Assembly: GCA_019422485.1 (NCBI GenBank)
Contig: JAHZDG010000031.1
Coordinates: 8,275 to 25,904, forward strand
Length of the DNA: 17,630 nucleotides
Source of the DNA: Alistipes sp.
GTDB taxonomy: Bacteria > Bacteroidota > Bacteroidia > Bacteroidales > Rikenellaceae
Reading direction: 5' to 3'
Part shown: piece by piece, positions 8,003-14,978 of the stretch
How the letters are laid out: each line of letters opens with the position of its first letter
Numbering within the stretch: the stretch's first letter is position 1
Notes under the pieces: model-generated
Seen by the model: the letters and a program-made list of their open reading frames with translations, nothing else
What the model was told of the DNA's origin: nothing
Databases searched by the model: none
Program-made: the position numbers and the translations under genes

Positions 8003-8956
8003 TTAAAACGTGCCTTCCAACATATTGCGGATGGAACGTTCGGCCCGGCGACGCAACGACTCTTCAATCACCACTTCGGGTTGTTCGTCGCGCAAAGCCC
8101 GATGGATTTTCTCCAGGGTAACCATCTTCATATAACGGCAATCGTTGCATCCGCAAGTCGAATCGATCGGCGGAGCCGGAATAAACCGTTTGTTCGGATT
8201 TTCGCGCTGCATCTGGTGCAAAATACCCGATTCGGTCACCACAATGAATGTATCGGCCGACGAAGTCGACGCATGCTTCAACAGGGCTGCCGTACTGCCG
8301 ATGACATCGGCCGTCAACAGAACCGTTTTCTTGCATTCGGGATGCGCCAATACCGGAGCCTTGGGGTAGCTCTTTTTGAGTTCCAGGATCTTTTCGACCG
8401 AAAACTCTTCGTGCACATGGCAGGCACCGTCCCACACCACCATATCGTCCCGACCGGTGACGCTCTTGATGTAGTTGCCCAGATTACGGTCCGGGGCAAA
8501 GACGATTTTACGATCGCGCGGAATGCGTCGTACGATGTCCACGGCATTGCTCGAGGTGCAGCATACATCGGTCAGTGCCTTGACCCCTACCGACGTATTG
8601 ACATAAGCCACGACCAGATGATCCGGATAGTTTTTCAAAAAACGTTCGAAAGCGGCCGCTTCACAACTGTCGGCCAGGGAGCAGCCGGCTTCCGGATCGG
8701 GCAGCAGCACTTTTTTGTCGGGAGAAAGGATTTTGGCGGTTTCGGCCATAAAATGAACGCCGGCGAACAGGATGATCGAAGCGTCGGTCTGGGCCGCCTG
8801 CTGGGACAAAGCCAGGGAATCGCCCGTAAAATCGGCAATGTCCTGCACCTCGGGCCGCGTATAATAATGGGCCAGGATGACGGCATTCTTCTTCTTTTTG
8901 AGTTGTCCGATCTCTTCGACGAGAGAGCGGGTTTCGGTTTGCATATCGTTTTTCAT
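8003..8956 (-). CDS. nadA: Quinolinate synthase NadA
   Basis: NadA condenses iminoaspartate with dihydroxyacetone phosphate to quinolinate in de novo NAD synthesis, using a 4Fe-4S cluster held by three cysteines. The 317-residue protein has AHYYTRPEVQDIADFTGDSL, AGVHFMAETAKILSPDK, VNTSVGVKALTDVCCTSSNA, WDGACHVHEEF and the C-terminal CGCNDCRYMKM. By alignment from memory to E. coli NadA (C113, C200, C297) the cluster ligands are C92, C179 and C273; the 87-residue spacing of the first two is identical. Additional cysteines occur at 132-133, 208, 268 and 270. nadB and nadC are not in the window. The start ATG at 8956 fits; MQTET at residue 5 is an alternative. Upstream is the candidate origin region; downstream is the S46 peptidase. 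Confidence 0.96.
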   Translation of the reverse strand: MKNDMQTETRSLVEEIGQLKKKKNAVILAHYYTRPEVQDIADFTGDSLALSQQAAQTDASIILFAGVHFMAETAKILSPDKKVLLPDPEAGCSLADSCEAAAFERFLKNYPDHLVVAYVNTSVGVKALTDVCCTSSNAVDIVRRIPRDRKIVFAPDRNLGNYIKSVTGRDDMVVWDGACHVHEEFSVEKILELKKSYPKAPVLAHPECKKTVLLTADVIGSTAALLKHASTSSADTFIVVTESGILHQMQRENPNKRFIPAPPIDSTCGCNDCRYMKMVTLEKIHRALRDEQPEVVIEESLRRRAERSIRNMLEGTF

Positions 8957-9057
8957 CTTGCGAAATGGATTGGGAGAGTTTCCTCTCTCTTCTTTTTATT
9001 TTTAAACATTCAATTCTTTAAAAAGGAAAGAATAAGAATAATAATGGCTGTTGATCG

Positions 9058-9066
9058 TGTGGATAA
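9058..9066 (-). promoter_or_regulatory. DnaA box, perfect consensus
   Basis: The plus strand reads TGTGGATAA, so the minus strand carries TTATCCACA, the exact R1-type DnaA consensus. It directly follows the AT-rich block 8991-9050. Confidence 0.6.
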
Positions 9067-9156
9067 ATTTTGGAAAGAAAAATACGAAATATTTATCAAA
9101 ACGAAATCATTTATCGATTCTTCTTTTCCTTTCTCGTTTTTTGGAGGTTAGAATAA

Positions 9157-9193
9157 TTATTCACAAATGTTCACAATCGGTTATTCACAAATG
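9157..9193 (+). repeat. Tandem pair of DnaA-box-like direct repeats
   Basis: TTATTCACAAATG occurs at 9157-9169 and again at 9181-9193, a 24-base period. Each begins with TTATTCACA, which fits the DnaA-box pattern TTATNCACA. The first is followed by another TTCACAA. ATGTTCA (9167-9173) and TGAACAT (9192-9198) form a 7-base inverted repeat around the second copy. Regular phasing on one strand suits cooperative DnaA binding. Confidence 0.6.
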
Positions 9194-9368
9194 AACATAG
9201 GGTGAGTTGTCCATAACGGCTGTTCGAAACTCCGAAAAGAACGGTTGGAAAAGTTTGGTAAAAATAATTTGCTTTTTTCATTTCGGGCTCGATATTGAAA
9301 ACTATTCGGTTTTTCCAAGGAATTTTGTCGTGGAGTTATTAGATCCTGTCAACAGGTTTTGTCTGGAA

Positions 9369-9377
9369 TGTGAACAA
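9369..9377 (-). promoter_or_regulatory. DnaA box-like site, one mismatch
   Basis: The plus strand reads TGTGAACAA, giving TTGTTCACA on the minus strand; it differs from TTATNCACA at one position. It is the rightmost reasonable box in the gap. Confidence 0.4.
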
Positions 9378-9561
9378 TGGGTCTCCTCGGTCATGTAACA
9401 GAAAAAGAACTTTTGAAAAGCTTCATTCATAGGTTTTTATAGAGTACGGAATCGAAATATCCGATTTTCAGGCGGAAAATTTATGAACAGAACTTTGAAC
9501 AATGGAAAACAGTCGGGAAAAAACAGCTTTCAAAGAACTAACATTACTGAAATAAGGATAA

Positions 9562-9598
9562 AAAAAACCGGAAGGAATCTCTTCCCTTCCGGTTTTTT
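9562..9598 (-). terminator. Bidirectional-type terminator after mrp
   Basis: CCGGAAGG (9568-9575) pairs with CCTTCCGG (9585-9592), and six A/T pairs extend the stem to 14 bp around a 9-base loop. Both strands have a T-tract after the stem. It lies about 14 bases past the mrp stop, so it serves mrp and also bounds the candidate origin region. Confidence 0.9.
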
Positions 9599-9611
9599 CC
9601 TCACGGAACGT

Positions 9612-10688
9612 TTATAAAGTCTTGTCGAGCTGATGGATCATGTTGCCCGCAATATCTTCATAATAAGCAGCCTCCGGCGAAGCTTCGCTGGTGATGGGTC
9701 GACCCGCATCCGAGGCTTCCCGAACGCTTTGGATCAAAGGAATTTCTCCCAGCAGTTTGATTCCCTCTTTGGCTGCCAGGTCGCGGGCTCCTCCCCGACC
9801 GAAGATATAATAACGGTTGTCGGGCAGTTCGGCCGGTGTGAACCACGACATGTTTTCGATCAAACCCAGGATCGGAACATGAATCTTGTCGTTACGGAAC
9901 ATCTTGATACCACGCACTACGTCTGCCAAAGCGATTTTTTGCGGGGTGCTGACGATAACGGCTCCGTTGAAAGGCAGATCGGACACCAGTGTCAGGTGAA
10001 TATCGCCCGTTCCGGGAGGCAGGTCCACCAACAAAAAGTCCAATTCGCCCCAATGGGTTTGTCGGATCATCTGTCGGAGGGCATTGGTGGCCATGGGGCC
10101 CCGCCAGATCAGCGCATCGGAAGCGTCGATGAAAAAACCGATCGACATCAGTTTAATGCCGTGTGATTCTCCGGGAATGATGCGTTCTTCGCCGTCGATT
10201 TTGTCACCGACAGGGCTGTAATCTTCCAATCCGAAAAGAGTCGGTTGAGAGGGACCGTACAGGTCGGCATCCAGAATCCCTACCCGATAATTCATGCGAG
10301 AGAGCGTCACGGCTAGGTTGGCCGTCACAGTGCTTTTCCCTACTCCGCCTTTGGCCGAGCTGATGGCAATGATGTTTTTCACCCCGGCGAGGTTGGAGGC
10401 AGGATGCTCTTTATCGGTGGGTTGGGGTTTCGGTTTGGGCGCGGCTTCTTTCAGAAAAATGGCGATTTTTCCAGCGTATTGAGGATAGGCGGTCACCAGA
10501 GCCGATTCTACGTTCTTTTTCAGGGAGGCGGCCACCGGATCGCGATGTCGGGCAAAAGCGAGCGTCAACGAAATTTTATCGTCGCTGACGTTCAGGTTCT
10601 CAACCATGCCCAATGCCACTATGTTTTCTCCCGATTCAGGATGGATAACCCCGCGCAGGACATTCAATAGTTCGTCGTTTGGAATCAT
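9612..10688 (-). CDS. mrp: Mrp/ApbC-family P-loop ATPase (Fe-S cluster carrier family), cysteine-free
   Basis: The 358-residue protein has an N-terminal MIP18-like (DUF59) domain to about residue 80, a Pro/Lys-rich linker (84-92) and a MinD-type ATPase domain. The deviant Walker A is SAKGGVGKST at 111-120. It is followed by ILDADLYGPSQPTLFG (138-153), VDLPPGTGDIHLT (221-233) and ENMSWFTP (278-285). Characterised ApbC/Nbp35 proteins bind a bridging Fe-S cluster through a CxxC shortly after the ENMS motif. Here that segment reads FTPAELPDNRYYIFG and the whole protein contains no cysteine. The fold assignment is secure, but classic Cys-ligated cluster carriage is not supported. The ParA-like ATPase near a candidate origin is Mrp by architecture, not a partition ATPase. 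It is monocistronic and divergent from sppA. Confidence 0.93.
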   Translation of the reverse strand: MIPNDELLNVLRGVIHPESGENIVALGMVENLNVSDDKISLTLAFARHRDPVAASLKKNVESALVTAYPQYAGKIAIFLKEAAPKPKPQPTDKEHPASNLAGVKNIIAISSAKGGVGKSTVTANLAVTLSRMNYRVGILDADLYGPSQPTLFGLEDYSPVGDKIDGEERIIPGESHGIKLMSIGFFIDASDALIWRGPMATNALRQMIRQTHWGELDFLLVDLPPGTGDIHLTLVSDLPFNGAVIVSTPQKIALADVVRGIKMFRNDKIHVPILGLIENMSWFTPAELPDNRYYIFGRGGARDLAAKEGIKLLGEIPLIQSVREASDAGRPITSEASPEAAYYEDIAGNMIHQLDKTL

Positions 10689-10720
10689 GACGCTTGGTAA
10701 GTTTGAGGATTATACGGTAG

Positions 10721-10728
10721 CAAAGATA
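10721..10728 (-). promoter_or_regulatory. Bacteroidota -7 element for mrp
   Basis: The minus strand reads TATCTTTG, an exact TAnnTTTG match. A TTCG, one base from the TTTG -33 element, lies 20 bases upstream (10749-10752). The ATG is about 33 bases downstream. Confidence 0.6.
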
Positions 10729-10921
10729 CGAAAAGATCGAAGGATATGCGAAATTTATATACATTTGCATAAGAGCCTTGTCAGACCCCTGGGAAGAGAC
10801 TGCGGACGATTTTCGACGGAGGTGGTTTCAGGGAGCACAAGGTGTTTGTAACGTGTTTGTACCATGAGGCGTTCGTGAGGAAAACGACCGATCGAAGGTT
10901 TCGCTCTAAGACAATAAGAAT

Positions 10922-12694
10922 ATGAATTCATTCCTGAAAACTTTTTTGGCCACTTTGTTGGCGATCGTGGTGACGAACATCATGTTGGTGATCTTCCTGG
11001 TGAATGTTATTTCGGGTTTGTCGCTGTTTTTCAGTGGCGGAGCTGCACCGACACTGGAAAACGGGTCGGTACTCTGTATCGATCTTCAACAGCCGGTGGT
11101 CGATGAACCTTCCGGAAGCTTGATGTCCGATCTGGATATGACTGCCATGAAGGTGAATCGCAAAATGGCTTTGTTGGATGTGATCAACGCCATCGACCGG
11201 GCGGCTATCGACAGCCGGATTGAGGGGATTTATCTGAACGTTTCTCCTTTTACCCCGCTGGGAACGGCGACGGCGACCGAGATCCGAAATGCTTTGGAAC
11301 GTTTCAAAACTTCCGGAAAATTTGTGTATAGCTATTCCGACTACTATTCGCAGAAAACGTATTACCTGTCGAGTGTGGCGGATAAGATTTACCTCAATCC
11401 GCAGGGGGAACTGATCTGGAAAGGTTTGTCTTCGCAGGTGATGTTCTACAAGGGATTGCTCGATAAATTGGAACTGAAACCGGAAATTTTCCGTCACGGT
11501 AATTTCAAGGCGGCGGTCGAACCCTTCCTGATGGATAAAATGAGCCCTGAAAACCGTCTTCAGACCGAAGTGCTGACCGGAACGATTTGGGGGCAGTTGC
11601 TTTCCGAAATCGCTGCATCGCGCTCTCTGAATTCGGCCGATTTGCAGACGTATGCTTCCGAACTGGCCGTGACGAATGCAGCGGCCGCCTGTCGCCTGGG
11701 AATGGTCGATTCGTTGGCCTATCGCGGAGATGTGGAAGATCTCCTGGCGGCCATGACCGGTCAGTCGGAAGAACCGAACTTCGTTATGCTGGAAGAGTAT
11801 GTGGGACAGACTTACCAGGCCTCCTCTTCGATGTCGGATAACCAGATTGCCGTGGTGTATGCCGAAGGCGAAATTGTGGATGGCGGAGCGGCCAAAGATA
11901 GAATCGGAGGCGATGATCTGGCCGATAAATTGGCTCGGATGCGTCGTGACGAGAATGTGAAGGCCGTCGTTTTGCGTATCAACAGCCCCGGAGGCAGTGC
12001 GTTAGCTGCCGAAGTGGTATGGCATGAAATGGAACGGCTGCGTGCCGAAAAGCCGGTGATTGTCTCCATGGGGGATATAGCGGCTTCCGGCGGGTATTAC
12101 ATGGCGGCTCCGGCCGATGTGATTCTGGCCTCTCCGACAACCATTACGGGATCGATCGGGGTTTTCGGCATGTTGTTGAATGTCAGCGAAGGCTTGAAAA
12201 ATAAACTGGGTATTACCGTGGATGGAGTTTCCACCAATCCTTCGGCCGATTTGGGAACACCGTTCCGGGCGGTCAGTCAGGCTGAACGGGAGTATATTCA
12301 GCAGGGAGTGGAAGAGGTGTATGCAACCTTTGTAGACCATGTGTCACGGGGACGTAACCTGCGTGTGCAGCAGGTCGACAGCCTGGCCGGTGGTCGGGTA
12401 TGGTCGGGTGTGAGTGCGCTGCAAAACGGTTTGATCGATGCTTATGGCGGTTTGCGGGAAGCGATTTTGCTGGCCGCCGACCGCGCCGGAGTGGGTGATG
12501 ATTACCGGGTGACGACCCCTTCGATCCCTGAAGATCGGTTGAGTATGATTCTCGATATGCTGATGGCACGGGTAACAACTCCGACTTTCGAAGGAGAGTT
12601 GGGAGAAGCATTCCAGCAATATGCCCGTTTGCAACGCATTTTGTCCCGTCAGGGGGTACAGGCCATTATGCCTTGTGAGATTACCATCGAATAG
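10922..12694 (+). CDS. sppA: Signal peptide peptidase SppA, 67K type
   Basis: SppA is a membrane-anchored Ser/Lys protease that degrades signal peptides released by signal peptidase. The 590-residue double-domain length fits the 67K class. An N-terminal transmembrane segment spans about residues 7-37. The general base is K196 in GNFKAAVEPF (E. coli K209 in a matching motif) and the nucleophile is S389 in GDIAASGGYY (E. coli S409). RINSPGGSALA (352-362) is the family oxyanion-region motif. The upstream 233-base gap is divergent with mrp and contains TACATTTG (10760-10767), a possible -7 element without a clear -33. A terminator follows, so the gene is separate from lpxK despite their shared direction. 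Confidence 0.95.
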   Translation: MNSFLKTFLATLLAIVVTNIMLVIFLVNVISGLSLFFSGGAAPTLENGSVLCIDLQQPVVDEPSGSLMSDLDMTAMKVNRKMALLDVINAIDRAAIDSRIEGIYLNVSPFTPLGTATATEIRNALERFKTSGKFVYSYSDYYSQKTYYLSSVADKIYLNPQGELIWKGLSSQVMFYKGLLDKLELKPEIFRHGNFKAAVEPFLMDKMSPENRLQTEVLTGTIWGQLLSEIAASRSLNSADLQTYASELAVTNAAAACRLGMVDSLAYRGDVEDLLAAMTGQSEEPNFVMLEEYVGQTYQASSSMSDNQIAVVYAEGEIVDGGAAKDRIGGDDLADKLARMRRDENVKAVVLRINSPGGSALAAEVVWHEMERLRAEKPVIVSMGDIAASGGYYMAAPADVILASPTTITGSIGVFGMLLNVSEGLKNKLGITVDGVSTNPSADLGTPFRAVSQAEREYIQQGVEEVYATFVDHVSRGRNLRVQQVDSLAGGRVWSGVSALQNGLIDAYGGLREAILLAADRAGVGDDYRVTTPSIPEDRLSMILDMLMARVTTPTFEGELGEAFQQYARLQRILSRQGVQAIMPCEITIE

Positions 12695-12721
12695 GCGGTT
12701 CGGGGTTTATTAAAAAATCAA

Positions 12722-12769
12722 TGCCCTTCTGTGAATTCTTTTAGGGATTTACAGGAGGGCGTTCTTTTT
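12722..12769 (+). terminator. Intrinsic terminator after sppA
   Basis: Arms 12722-12735 and 12748-12761 make a 14-bp stem (TGCCCTTCTGT / ACAGGAGGGCG core, with G-T wobbles) around a 12-base loop. TTCTTTTT follows at 12762-12769. It lies 28 bases past the sppA stop. Confidence 0.88.
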
Positions 12770-13006
12770 GTCCGGGAAAGTGAGTCGTATAGGGTTCGGT
12801 TTTCTCTCGAACGGAGACCCTGTGGAGAAGGATCGGAAGGCAATGACACGAAAAAAGGGAAAATCAAAACACCGTTGACAGGCAGAAGCCGATTCGGACA
12901 TCGGATCCGGTTTGTGTCAGCTGTTTTACCGTCGTTAGGGACAATCTTTGAGAGAGATAGGAAAAGTCCGTTTCCCGGAATCCATATCGGAATTGCCGCC
13001 AAAAAA
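12770..13006. other. Intergenic stretch before lpxK, no recognised gene
   Basis: Nothing beyond a weak bulged hairpin (about 12791-12821) is visible between the sppA terminator and the lpxK promoter. A 131-codon frame crossing the region (12731-13126) starts inside the terminator, runs into lpxK and resembles no family I know, so I do not call it. Confidence 0.5.
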
Positions 13007-13037
13007 TTTGATTTCCAATATTTTTACACTATTTTTG
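13007..13037 (+). promoter_or_regulatory. Bacteroidota promoter for the lpxK cluster
   Basis: A TTTG -33 element (13007-13010) and TATTTTTG -7 element (13030-13037) are separated by 19 bases, the canonical Bacteroidota arrangement. The lpxK ATG is 21 bases beyond the -7 box. TTCCAAT (13013-13019) and ATTGGAA (13041-13047) form a 7-base inverted repeat flanking the -7 box and could be an operator. Confidence 0.75.
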
Positions 13038-13058
13038 AAAATTGGAATATTGTAAAGC

Positions 13059-14132
13059 ATGCTGAATCCCTTCCTGGGCGCCCCTCTGGCGTTTTTATAC
13101 GGGCTGGCTATCGACATCCGGCATAAACTCTTCGATCTGAATCTGCTCAGAAGCGAAGAGTACGATATTCCTATCGTTTGCGTGGGAAATATTACCGTGG
13201 GCGGAACCGGTAAAACACCCGTGACCGAATACCTGATCGAACACCTGGCAACCCGTTATCGGGTGGCGGTGCTTTCGCGGGGATATAAACGCAAGACCAA
13301 AGGGTTTGTACTGGCGACCGTACGCTCGTCGTTCCGCCAGATCGGAGACGAACCCAAGCAGATCAAACTCAAATACCCCGAAATTCCGGTGGCCGTCTGC
13401 GAAAAACGGACCGAGGGGATTCGTCGTCTGCGGGAAGCCCATCCCGAAGTCAATTTGATCATTCTGGACGACGCTTTTCAACATCGTTATGTGGAGCCTT
13501 GGGTCAATATCGTGTTGATGGATTATAACAATCCCGTCTACCGCGACCATCTGCTGCCGTGGGGAACCCTGCGGGATAGGCGGCGACAACTCAATCGGGC
13601 GCATTTCGTGTTGGTGACCAAATGCCCGCCCGACATGAATCCGTTGGACATGCGTTTGGTGCGCAAATCGTTGGATCTGTACCCCTATCAGTCGCTCTAT
13701 TTCACCCGGATGAAACCCGACACTCCCCTGCCGTTGTTTCCCGACCAGATTCAACGCCCGTTGAATGCCGGTGATCCGGTCATGGTGCTGAGCGGCATTG
13801 CCAATCCGAATCCGTTCATTCGGTCGCTTTCGCCACGCTATAAGGTGGTGGGACAGCGGCTGTTCGAAGATCATCACCTGTATCGGACCAGCGATCTGGA
13901 AGAGGTGCTCGAACAGTTGTCTCAGTTGCCGCCCGAAACCAAAATCATGACGACCGAAAAAGATGCGGTCAAACTGACCAACCGTAAGAAAATTCCGGTG
14001 GAAATCCAGCGCCGTCTCTATTATTTGCCCATTCGGGTTCATTTTGTGGGAGGGTGCGAACCCGATTTCCTCCGACAACTCGAACAATATGTTATCTCAA
14101 ATCAAAAATACCACATCCTTCATCCGGAATAA
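13059..14132 (+). CDS. lpxK: Tetraacyldisaccharide 4'-kinase LpxK
   Basis: LpxK phosphorylates the 4' position of tetraacyldisaccharide 1-phosphate to give lipid IVA at the inner membrane, so the organism makes lipid A. The 357-residue protein shows an N-terminal amphipathic/hydrophobic segment (PFLGAPLAFLYGLAIDI), the Walker A GNITVGGTGKTP at 43-54, SRGYKRKTKG, IGDEPKQ (the GDEP Asp is the expected catalytic residue, D97), and LDDAFQHR at 136-143, a slight variant of the usual DDGFQH. LLPWGTLRD and MTTEKDAVK are also typical of the family. It is first in a cluster and overlaps punA by 44 bases. Confidence 0.95.
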   Translation: MLNPFLGAPLAFLYGLAIDIRHKLFDLNLLRSEEYDIPIVCVGNITVGGTGKTPVTEYLIEHLATRYRVAVLSRGYKRKTKGFVLATVRSSFRQIGDEPKQIKLKYPEIPVAVCEKRTEGIRRLREAHPEVNLIILDDAFQHRYVEPWVNIVLMDYNNPVYRDHLLPWGTLRDRRRQLNRAHFVLVTKCPPDMNPLDMRLVRKSLDLYPYQSLYFTRMKPDTPLPLFPDQIQRPLNAGDPVMVLSGIANPNPFIRSLSPRYKVVGQRLFEDHHLYRTSDLEEVLEQLSQLPPETKIMTTEKDAVKLTNRKKIPVEIQRRLYYLPIRVHFVGGCEPDFLRQLEQYVISNQKYHILHPE

Positions 14133-14892
14133 AATGCCGTTCGAACCCGAAGTGGGGATCGTTCTGGGCAGCGGTTTGGGCGGACTGGTGGACCATATGC
14201 AGGTGGCAGAGGCCATTCCGTATCGTGAAATTCCGGGCTTTCCGGTCTCGACCGTCGAAGGTCATGCCGGCAAACTGATTTTCGGTACCCTGGGAGGACG
14301 GCGTGTGGTGGCCATGCAGGGCCGTTTCCATTATTATGAGGGTTATACCACCCAGCAGGTCGTTTTTCCGATCCGGGTGTTGAAAGGATTGGGCATACAG
14401 ACCCTTATCGTTTCGAATGCGGCCGGGGGGGTCAATCCGAACTTCCATACCGGAGACGTGATGGTGATTACCGATCAGATCAATCTGCTGCCCAATCCGT
14501 TGATCGGACCCAATATCGACGAACTGGGGCCTCGCTTCCCGGATATGAGTGAACCTTATAGCCGTCGGTTGATCGCTTTGGCCGATGAAGTGGCCGCCTC
14601 TTTGGGGCTGAGCCTGCAACATGGGTGTTATCTGGGAAATACCGGACCGAGTTACGAAACGCGCAAGGAGTACGCTTTTTACCACACCATCGGGGCCGAT
14701 GCCGTGGGAATGTCCACTACACCGGAGGTAATTGCGGCCTGTCACATGTCGCTGCCGGTTTTCGGTCTTTCGGTCATTACCAACATGGGACTCGAAGGCA
14801 AGAAAGCCACCCATGAAGAGGTGCAGCGCGAAGGGGAACGGGCTCAACGGACCCTGACGAGTTTGATTGTGGGGATGTTGGAAAAGATGTAA
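14089..14892 (+). CDS. punA: Purine nucleoside phosphorylase, class I
   Basis: The enzyme splits purine nucleosides with phosphate to free base and (deoxy)ribose 1-phosphate in salvage. The 267-residue product has VLGSGLGG (25-32), EGHAGKL (57-63), MQGRFHYYEGY (76-86), SNAAGGVN (109-116), GPSYETRKE (186-194) and AVGMSTTPEV (205-214). E190 and N232 correspond to human E201 and N243, which select 6-oxopurines such as inosine and guanosine. The start ATG at 14089 lies inside lpxK, giving a 44-base overlap in another frame. The open frame reaches a TTG at 14044, but the extra residues are not family-like and homologues begin near MLSQIKNTTSFI. Confidence 0.95.
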   Translation: MLSQIKNTTSFIRNKMPFEPEVGIVLGSGLGGLVDHMQVAEAIPYREIPGFPVSTVEGHAGKLIFGTLGGRRVVAMQGRFHYYEGYTTQQVVFPIRVLKGLGIQTLIVSNAAGGVNPNFHTGDVMVITDQINLLPNPLIGPNIDELGPRFPDMSEPYSRRLIALADEVAASLGLSLQHGCYLGNTGPSYETRKEYAFYHTIGADAVGMSTTPEVIAACHMSLPVFGLSVITNMGLEGKKATHEEVQREGERAQRTLTSLIVGMLEKM

Positions 14893-14899
14893 GATTTTC

Positions 14900-14947
14900 G
14901 GAATTCTCCCGTTAACATGAAGGGATCGAATGTAGCAGGAGAATTCC
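14900..14947 (+). repeat. Perfect inverted repeat between punA and ssb
   Basis: GGAATTCTCC (14900-14909) and GGAGAATTCC (14938-14947) are exact complements separated by 28 bases, in the 86-base gap before ssb. There is no U-tract, so it is not a standard terminator. It could be an operator, an mRNA processing hairpin or a partial attenuator. Confidence 0.55.
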
Positions 14948-14978
14948 TGGTATCGAAAACGCTTCTAAACGAAATACG

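Larger units (their letters stand above)
8985..9400. other. oriC: Candidate chromosomal replication origin (oriC-like DnaA-box region)
   Basis: The nadA-mrp gap (8957-9611) has no credible gene. It holds a perfect DnaA box TTATCCACA (9058-9066, minus), two TTATTCACA boxes on the plus strand (9157 and 9181), a minus-strand TTGTTCACA (9369-9377), and weaker matches ATGTTCACA (9167) and TTGTCCATA (9207). Immediately beside the perfect box, bases 8991-9050 are 80% A+T (48 of 60), a plausible unwinding element. Two parS palindromes lie about 8 kb away. The dnaA gene is not in the window. The call rests only on these signals. Confidence 0.5.

Noticed and set aside
8971..8990. A small hairpin (GAGAG-TTTC-CTCTC) before a T-rich stretch upstream of nadA
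   Set aside because: The stem is only five pairs plus a wobble, and on the plus strand no gene ends there. It is too weak to call as a terminator or leader element.
8081..9151. A 356-codon plus-strand frame opposite nadA, reaching into the candidate origin
   Set aside because: NadA cluster ligands and motifs are intact on the minus strand; the opposite frame has no domain and runs through AT-rich DNA.
9207..9398. A 63-codon frame in the nadA-mrp gap
   Set aside because: It has a TTG start, no recognised motif and overlaps DnaA-box-like sites, so it is probably chance.
9612..10688. The MinD/ParA-like ATPase as the ParA partner of the parS sites
   Set aside because: The N-terminal DUF59 domain and the ILDADLYGPSQPT and ENMSW motifs identify Mrp, and no parB is adjacent.
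12731..13126. A 131-codon plus-strand frame between sppA and lpxK
   Set aside because: It begins within the sppA terminator hairpin, spans the lpxK promoter and overlaps the lpxK start. No homology was recognised.
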